From JASTVH01 sp042862465 (GTDB taxonomy: Bacteria > Pseudomonadota > Gammaproteobacteria > Pseudomonadales > Oleiphilaceae): a stretch of 64,000 nucleotides of DNA. Made by a program: the position numbers and the translations under genes. How positions within the stretch are numbered: position 1 is the first letter of the stretch; each line of letters begins with the position of its first letter. Of this stretch, positions 59,015 to 64,000 are shown piece after piece. The DNA lies in the NCBI GenBank assembly GCA_042862465.1, contig JASTVH010000011.1, positions 1 through 64,000 on the forward strand, given 5' to 3'. The notes below the pieces were generated by a model, which did not search any database, had not been told where the DNA came from, and worked only from the letters and a program-made list of their open reading frames with translations.

Positions 59015-61156
59015 TCAGAAATTAACGCTGATCCCCAGCGAAGCGGTACGTGGCATGTTTGGCCTGGCGCCATCGGGCAAACGTGAAACAATTTGCTGTT
59101 CATCGAACAGGTTGTCCACTTTCAGGAAGACATCGGCACTGGCGGTCAGCGCGTAACGGCTGATGAAGTCGACCAGGAACAGGGATTCGGTCTCGTCCAG
59201 TTCGGTGGCCGTGTTGTTGCATCCCGCGCTCACACACATCTCATCGACGTAGGTAGTCACCAGATAGTTGTCCCAGCCGCTCTGGTGCTCCATGCCGACC
59301 CGCAGGCTCATCTGGTTTTCCGGAACGTCTTTGAGCTGCTCGCCTTTTTTCAGGCCAGAGGCAGCATTGTCCTTGCTGATTTCCGCCTGGGTAAAGGTGT
59401 AGGTAAGGCTGACCGGAAGGTAGAAGTCGCCCGCCTCGGTGCCGGTCTGGAGCTGGAATTCCGCACCGGCAATTTCAGCCTCGCCGGTTACGAAACTGCC
59501 AGAAGTGGCGTCATTGCTGCACGGCGAGCCCACTGAACAGTTTTCAGCCTTGTTGGAGAAATCGCTGTAGAAGCCGATCATTTCCGCGAAGAACGCATTG
59601 CCAAAGTAGCGGACGCCGGCTTCCCAGTTCTTGCTGGTTTCCGGTTCTTCGTTTGCCCTGGCACCACCTCCGAGAGGGGAGAAACCCCGGTGCACACCGC
59701 CCAGAACCTGCCAGCTTTGGGACAGGTCGTAGGTAAAGGAAGCGCCGGGCAGGAGTTCAGCGCTGTCATTGGTGCGGGTGCTGTCGACCGTTGTGCGGCC
59801 GGGATCAGCGTACTGGGTGCGGCTGGTTTTCACATCCTCGTAGCGTAGCGCAAGGTTGATGCTGAGTTTGTCCGTCGCCTGCCACATGTCGAGTGCCCAG
59901 AAGCTCAGGGCTTCGCCGGTCTCGAAGCGATTATTGCTGCCCGTTGGGGCCACGCTGTTCTGGAACACGAGGGAGCCATTGATCTGGTCGTAAACATCTA
60001 CTGGCTGGAAGCGATCCATTTCATCTTCGTGGGTGCGGGCACCGAAATCGAACTCATGGTTGCCAATGTTTACATCAAAGTTTGTCTGAACGCCCTGGGA
60101 GACGTACTCCCTGGCGTTGTTCTTGTAATTCAGGCCGCTGGTGTCAACGGTACCGTCGAGAATACCCTGGGCATTGGCGTCACCGGCGTTTGCCTGGTCG
60201 ATGATGTTTCCGGCGCCACTGAGCTTGTACCAATTGCGTTTGAAGTCGTTGCGATAGAGGGTTGTGGTGCTGCTTACATTGTCGCTCCACTCGAACTGAT
60301 GAGTCAGGCTGACACCGGAGTGAGTATTATCCATCTGGTCGGGACTGGAAAGCCCGTAGCGCCGGTTGGGGTCCTGGTTGAAGTCCGCATCCGTCAGTCC
60401 GACATAGGTCGAGTTGGAGGTTTCCTCGGAATACTGCAGCTTGGCGGTTACGCTCTGGCGCTCTCCCTGCCAGCGCAGTTTGCCGACATAGTCTTCGATA
60501 TCAAAGCCGGTATCGCGGTTACTGCGGTCAATCTCCTTGAAGCCTTTCGCGGAGCGCTGGATGGTCTCAAGCAGGTAGCCCCAGTCGCCGGCCGTGTCAC
60601 CGTAGGTTACATGAACGTCGGTGGAGCCGCGGTCGTTGGTGACGGTCTCAATATACCCCTGCCGCTGATCGGGAATGGGTGTGGAAATCAGGTTGACGAC
60701 ACCACCGGTGGTTTGCGGGCCATAGCGCAGCAGCGGGGCACCCTTGAGCAGTTCCAGCGAGGACATGCGCTTCAGCGTCGGGAAATAATAGGCGGCCGGG
60801 TTAGAATAGGGGGCCGGCGCGATCAGAATGCCATCTTCCATCAGGGTAACATTGCTGCTTCGCTCGGCCGTGGCACCGCGAATGCCAATGTTAGGGCGCA
60901 GGCCCTGACCTTCCTCTTCCCGTACATACACGCCCGGGACGGTTTTCAATACCTGGTTGATGTCGGCCTCAACCTCGGTTTTCAACTGCTGATCGCCAAC
61001 TACATAGCCTGACCCCGGCAGAGTTTGGGCTGCAGACGCATCGCCAATGATTTCCAGGGCTTCAAGGGTCTGGGGCTGGTCATCGCCAGCGGCAGAGCCC
61101 ATGGCTGGGGCCAGGCTGATCGCCACAGCCAGTGATAGTTGGGAAGGTCTAAACAT
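59015..61156 (-). CDS. TonB-dependent outer membrane receptor (FecA-like)
   Basis: A 713-residue receptor that imports ferric chelates or similar ligands with TonB energy. The signal peptide (LSLAVAISLAPAMGSAAG) is followed by a TonB box-like stretch (QTLEALEIIGDAS), then the plug (VLKTVPGVYVREEEGQGLRP, then NIGIRGATAERSSNVTLMED) and a 22-strand barrel ending RTASLGISVNF. The LLKGAPLLRYGPQTTGGVVN region is typical of FecA-type proteins. The ATG at 61156 follows CGGAG. A Fur box lies 40 bp upstream, so it is expected to respond to iron rather than to the TTCAG regulon. Confidence 0.92.
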   Translation of the reverse strand: MFRPSQLSLAVAISLAPAMGSAAGDDQPQTLEALEIIGDASAAQTLPGSGYVVGDQQLKTEVEADINQVLKTVPGVYVREEEGQGLRPNIGIRGATAERSSNVTLMEDGILIAPAPYSNPAAYYFPTLKRMSSLELLKGAPLLRYGPQTTGGVVNLISTPIPDQRQGYIETVTNDRGSTDVHVTYGDTAGDWGYLLETIQRSAKGFKEIDRSNRDTGFDIEDYVGKLRWQGERQSVTAKLQYSEETSNSTYVGLTDADFNQDPNRRYGLSSPDQMDNTHSGVSLTHQFEWSDNVSSTTTLYRNDFKRNWYKLSGAGNIIDQANAGDANAQGILDGTVDTSGLNYKNNAREYVSQGVQTNFDVNIGNHEFDFGARTHEDEMDRFQPVDVYDQINGSLVFQNSVAPTGSNNRFETGEALSFWALDMWQATDKLSINLALRYEDVKTSRTQYADPGRTTVDSTRTNDSAELLPGASFTYDLSQSWQVLGGVHRGFSPLGGGARANEEPETSKNWEAGVRYFGNAFFAEMIGFYSDFSNKAENCSVGSPCSNDATSGSFVTGEAEIAGAEFQLQTGTEAGDFYLPVSLTYTFTQAEISKDNAASGLKKGEQLKDVPENQMSLRVGMEHQSGWDNYLVTTYVDEMCVSAGCNNTATELDETESLFLVDFISRYALTASADVFLKVDNLFDEQQIVSRLPDGARPNMPRTASLGISVNF

Positions 61157-61195
61157 ACGGTTGTTCTCCGTTATCATTGAATTTGCCGGATGCAA

Positions 61196-61214
61196 GTGAT
61201 AATGATTGGCATTA
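61196..61214 (-). promoter_or_regulatory. Fur box upstream of the TonB receptor
   Basis: GTGATAATGATTGGCATTA matches most of the 19-bp Fur consensus (GATAATGATAATCATTATC). It lies about 40 bp before the receptor start. Confidence 0.75.
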
Positions 61215-61326
61215 CATTTCGAAACTTTATGTTTTGTAACTATTAAGTCAATAGCCAATTCTTATGGGTCGAAACGTGTCAACAGGCTGAAAACCGTCAA
61301 CTCCCGCTTTTCCTTTGTCGACCGAG

Positions 61327-61490
61327 AGGATTGTTCAGATAGCTTGCGGGTATGCCGATGCTAATGACGTCAACACCCTGCGCCATGGCCCGGTGTTCAA
61401 GCCGGACGCCGAGTGAAACCGCTTGAGGCAGAGTAGGGTCTGGCCAGCGCGCCGGCCTTCTCAGCCCTGGAGAATGCTGTGAGTGCCTAG
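61327..61490 (+). pseudogene. IS1380-family transposase fragment
   Basis: The frame reads RIVQIACGYADANDVNTLRH, then GPVFKPDAE and a stop. After a frame change it continues LASAPAFSALENAVSA and stops. This order (ACGYADANDVNTLRHDP, then LAS-PTFSRLENAVS) is the N-terminal conserved block of IS1380-type transposases. There are no ends or other parts, so it is an old relic. Confidence 0.65.
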
Positions 61491-62107
61491 GGTGTGCGGG
61501 TAATTCTATAAACTAGAGGCTGCCGGGGAGGGTCACGAGATTTACTCTAGGCTGTGTATAGGGTCAGAGCTACGGCATCCTTCAGCGTCAAATCAAGTTG
61601 ATTCTGAGAGGCGTCAAATTGTTTGTCGCATTATGCTGGTTTACTAAGCAGCCTCGCCGAACTGGAGCCGAGTCTGGGTTGTTCCTGCTGGTCTACTGGA
61701 GTTCTCGTTTTTCTGTCGAGTTTTCCGCCTCTCCGATCCGCATTTGGGGTTCATTGCCTTTGGCAGGCTGACTATGGGGCAGCTGTTAAATCTGCAAATG
61801 ATCATTGGTGGCTTTTTCTAGGATTTGAGGAAATAAGCGCCGCACAGTCCTTCAAGCCCAGAGGTATCTCAATGGAATGAGCCGCAAACGAGGCCCGTAG
61901 GGACGGCTCTGTGAGACGGATGAGGTGATGGCACCTTGTCCTGCTCGTTTTGTCTGTGAGCTTTTGGAGGTACCCCTTGCGAGTCAGGCTCAATCTGACC
62001 GATATCAAGGTTGCCGCGGACATAGGCGCCCTAAACTGAATTATCGACTCATGAATGAAACATTGACTCCACTCACCCCTTATACGGCCACAGAAGGTAC
62101 CACTAGG

Positions 62108-63352
62108 ATGAAAACGATGCTAACGCCGCTCCCTGCCAGGAAAGGCCAAAGAAACCAGAAGTCGTTGCTGGCCTTGGCCATTGGTTCACTTCTGGCCTCT
62201 TCCGCGACGCCTGTCCTGTCCCAGACCCTTACCGACGCCTTGACCGGGGGAGCGGTTTCGCTTGAAGTTCGCTACCGTTACGAATTTGTGGATCAGGACA
62301 ACCCTCTCGATCAAGCCCATGCTTCCACCGTTCGAACCCGACTGGGGTACCGGACTGGTGATTTCCAGGGGTTTGAGGTGTTTGCCGAGGCGGAAGATGT
62401 GACCGCTGTGGGGAATGAGAACTACAATAGCACCATTAATGATACAACCGATCACTCAGTGGTCGCTGATCCGACGGAAACCGAAGTCAACCAAATTTAC
62501 GTACGTTACAAAGGCCTTCCGGATACCACACTGACCTATGGTCGTCAGCGCTTTGCTCTGGACAATCACCGGTTTATAGGCACGGTTGGCTGGCGCCAGA
62601 ATGAGCAGACCTTCGATGCCTTTATCGGCGCCAACGAGTCGCTTCCAGACACGACGATTACAGCGGGCTATCTTTACAATGCTAACCGGATATTCTCGGA
62701 CGCCAGCCCGAATGGCAATTTCCCCATGCAGTCGCCGATTCTTAATGTTCAGTATCAGGGGTTGGCCGCCGGAACCCTTACCGCCTACGGATATCTGTTC
62801 GACTTTACCACCGCAGACGTCAACTCAACCCAGAATTTTGGCTTGCGATTCACTGGTGGCACCGATGTAACGGAAGACGCCAAAGTCCTGTACACTCTGG
62901 AGTACGCAATCCAGAAGGACTATGCAGACAACCCGCAAAGCTTTGAGGCCGCCTATTGGCTGGCGGAAGCGGGCCTCGCCGCGTATGGCGTTACGGTCAA
63001 GGTGGGCATGGAAACCCTGGAGTCGGACGACGGCCGATCATTTCAGACTCCTCTGGCTACGCTTCACGCAATGAACGGTTGGGCCGACCAGTTCTTGGTC
63101 ACCCCGGACGATGGCCTGCAGGATCTTTACGTATCGGCGGGTGCCGCAGTAAAGGGAGTCAAGTTGCTGGCCATATTTCATGACTACAGCAGTGACATCA
63201 ATAGCCTGAGCTATGGCTCTGAGCTGGGGCTGCTGGCTGCCTACCCAGTCAACAAACATTACACGGTGGGTGCCAAGTTCGCCAGCTATGCCGAGGATGG
63301 TCGCGGTGTGGATACGGACAAGGCCTGGTTGTGGGGACAGGTCAAGTTCTGA
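62108..63352 (+). CDS. Outer membrane porin, alginate-export-like family
   Basis: A 414-residue beta-barrel protein. The signal peptide is long (KSLLALAIGSLLASSATPVLSQ). The barrel shows SLEVRYRYEFVDQDNPLDQA, RTRLGYRTGDFQGFEVFAEA, ETEVNQIYVRYKGLPDTTLT and LTYGRQRFALDNHRFIGTVG with WRQNEQTFDA. This pattern resembles AlgE-type and related DUF1302-like porins. It ends AWLWGQVKF. The ATG at 62108 is chosen for the signal peptide; 62051 is an alternative. Substrate unknown. Confidence 0.75.
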   Translation: MKTMLTPLPARKGQRNQKSLLALAIGSLLASSATPVLSQTLTDALTGGAVSLEVRYRYEFVDQDNPLDQAHASTVRTRLGYRTGDFQGFEVFAEAEDVTAVGNENYNSTINDTTDHSVVADPTETEVNQIYVRYKGLPDTTLTYGRQRFALDNHRFIGTVGWRQNEQTFDAFIGANESLPDTTITAGYLYNANRIFSDASPNGNFPMQSPILNVQYQGLAAGTLTAYGYLFDFTTADVNSTQNFGLRFTGGTDVTEDAKVLYTLEYAIQKDYADNPQSFEAAYWLAEAGLAAYGVTVKVGMETLESDDGRSFQTPLATLHAMNGWADQFLVTPDDGLQDLYVSAGAAVKGVKLLAIFHDYSSDINSLSYGSELGLLAAYPVNKHYTVGAKFASYAEDGRGVDTDKAWLWGQVKF

Positions 63353-63679
63353 CTTTCTCACTGTTGCGTTAATCAGACATCCGCCTGAAAGAAAGCGGAG
63401 TCACCCCGACCGAGGGGAAGATAATCCGAATGGCAAGGGCCACTGGCTAACGGTGCGGTCGAGGAGGCCTCAGGAAGTTTTCCGCACACAACACGAATCG
63501 CGGTCAGCTCTGTTACGCAGGCGTGTGGCTGGCCGGCGATCATCCGCGACTTACGGGTCTTTAAGCCCTCCGCGAATGGTTTCAAGGACGGCGCTCGGTC
63601 CGTGGCAATGTCATAAATTTACAGAAATTGATGTGTTATCTATGCTTTATGCAGAAGCTAAACAACAAGGAGAAACAAG
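63353..63679. other. About 330 bp without a gene, holding a promoter
   Basis: No coding sequence is supported. The right end contains a sigma-70-type promoter for the small gene at 63680. Confidence 0.45.
63618..63646 (+). promoter_or_regulatory. Sigma-70-type promoter
   Basis: TTTACA at 63618-63623 and TATGCT at 63641-63646 are 17 bp apart, the ideal spacing. The leader to the ATG at 63680 is about 27 nt. Confidence 0.6.
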
Positions 63680-63877
63680 ATGGGTAAAGCTATTAATGGT
63701 AAGTTCGAGAACATGGATCAGGCACACAATACGCGAGACGACCTTATTGGCAGCGAAATTCCACAGGATCTGATCTATATTGATAAGGATGAGCAGACGA
63801 TCCGGGTGATGTTGCCGGCGGAGGAAGCAAGAGAAGTCTATGAAATATTTGACCGACACGGTGTCACTTATAAGTGA
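63680..63877 (+). CDS. Small acidic protein of unknown function
   Basis: A 65-residue protein, MGKAINGKFENMDQAHNTRD at the N-terminus, then GSEIPQDLIYIDKDEQTIRV and LPAEEAREVYEIFDRHGVTY. It has no Cys, membrane segment or signal peptide. A strong AAGGAG site lies before the ATG and a good promoter upstream, so it is very likely expressed. I do not recognise the family. It may be a small regulatory or adaptor protein. Confidence 0.65.
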   Translation: MGKAINGKFENMDQAHNTRDDLIGSEIPQDLIYIDKDEQTIRVMLPAEEAREVYEIFDRHGVTYK

Positions 63878-63904
63878 ACGCTCGTTAACATAGATCCCTG
63901 ATCT

Positions 63905-64000
63905 TCAAGCCGCCTTCTTTCGCCTTAGCTCCACTCGCATGACGTTAATACCGCCTGTGCGACCCAGCCGATCAACGTGGCGAGAGGCCCATAGGAGATG
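63905..64000 (-). CDS. Partial ORF at the window edge, unidentified
   Basis: An open frame of 31 codons enters from the right edge and stops at 63905-63907. It ends GGINVMRVELRRKKAA, a basic tail such as is seen in some DNA-binding or transposase proteins. The start and most of the gene lie outside the window, so no function can be given. Confidence 0.25.
   Translation of the reverse strand, partial: HLLWASRHVDRLGRTGGINVMRVELRRKKAA

Larger units (their letters stand above)
61157..62107. other. About 950 bp without an intact gene
   Basis: This holds the Fur box and promoter of the TonB receptor, a relic of an IS1380-type transposase (annotated separately), and about 600 bp in which no coding pattern, repeat or terminator was recognised before the porin at 62108. 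Confidence 0.5.

Noticed and set aside
59093..61012. Long plus-strand ORFs opposite the TonB receptor
   Set aside because: They are antisense shadows of a well-supported coding frame.
1..64000. tRNA or rRNA genes and a replication origin
   Set aside because: No cloverleaf-like sequence with TTCGAATCC-type arms, no rRNA segments and no iteron or DnaA-box clusters were recognised by eye.

Overview
The window looks like an accessory, metal-related island of a halophilic or marine gammaproteobacterium. This inference rests on an ectoine synthase gene, the protein family styles and the IS3, Tn3 and IS1380 content. No rRNA or tRNA gene was seen. A Marinobacter- or Halomonas-like host is a guess.

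Layout. 1-5.3 kb: the end of a Tn3-family transposase split by an IS3-family element, a lone ectC with tandem terminators, a DUF5676-type membrane protein, unknown genes and a decayed secreted HNH nuclease. 5.3-10.7 kb: a two-component system (TCS) divergent from cupredoxin, copper oxidase copA and copB. 10.8-13.3 kb: a small metal-domain-like protein, an APC permease with a His-rich tail, and small membrane or secreted proteins. 13.4-22.2 kb: a complex I-like cluster with a complete membrane arm (A, H, J, K, L, M, N) but no C, E, F, G or I. Its B and D parts are fused into one degenerate protein through a heavy-metal-binding domain and a very large His-rich linker. 22.5-37.4 kb: a complete 13-gene nuo operon with fused nuoCD. 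37.6-41.8 kb: a PII-like protein, an FAD oxidoreductase, small membrane proteins and a porin. 41.9-46.8 kb: a second copA-copB pair divergent from a second TCS. 46.9-56.2 kb: two heavy-metal RND efflux operons, the first gutted by an IS3-family insertion with deletion, the second intact and followed by a PII-like gene. 56.3-64 kb: three porin-like outer membrane proteins, a candidate small RNA, a Fur-controlled TonB receptor, an IS1380 relic and a small conserved-looking gene.

Regulation and cooperation. Eight promoters carry TTCAG repeated with an 11-bp period, usually 10 bp upstream of a -10-like hexamer. Two more, at the RND operons, carry a close variant. This is the architecture expected for OmpR/PhoB-family response regulators, two of which are encoded here. 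The sites precede TCS1, cupredoxin-copAB, the 10.8-kb operon, the complete nuo operon, the PII-like gene, the 40.4-kb porin, the second copAB pair, both RND operons and the candidate sRNA. The window therefore reads as one regulated programme joining periplasmic copper oxidation, RND efflux, outer membrane remodelling and respiratory complex I. The most unusual component is the metal-binding complex I-like cluster at 13.4-22.2 kb.
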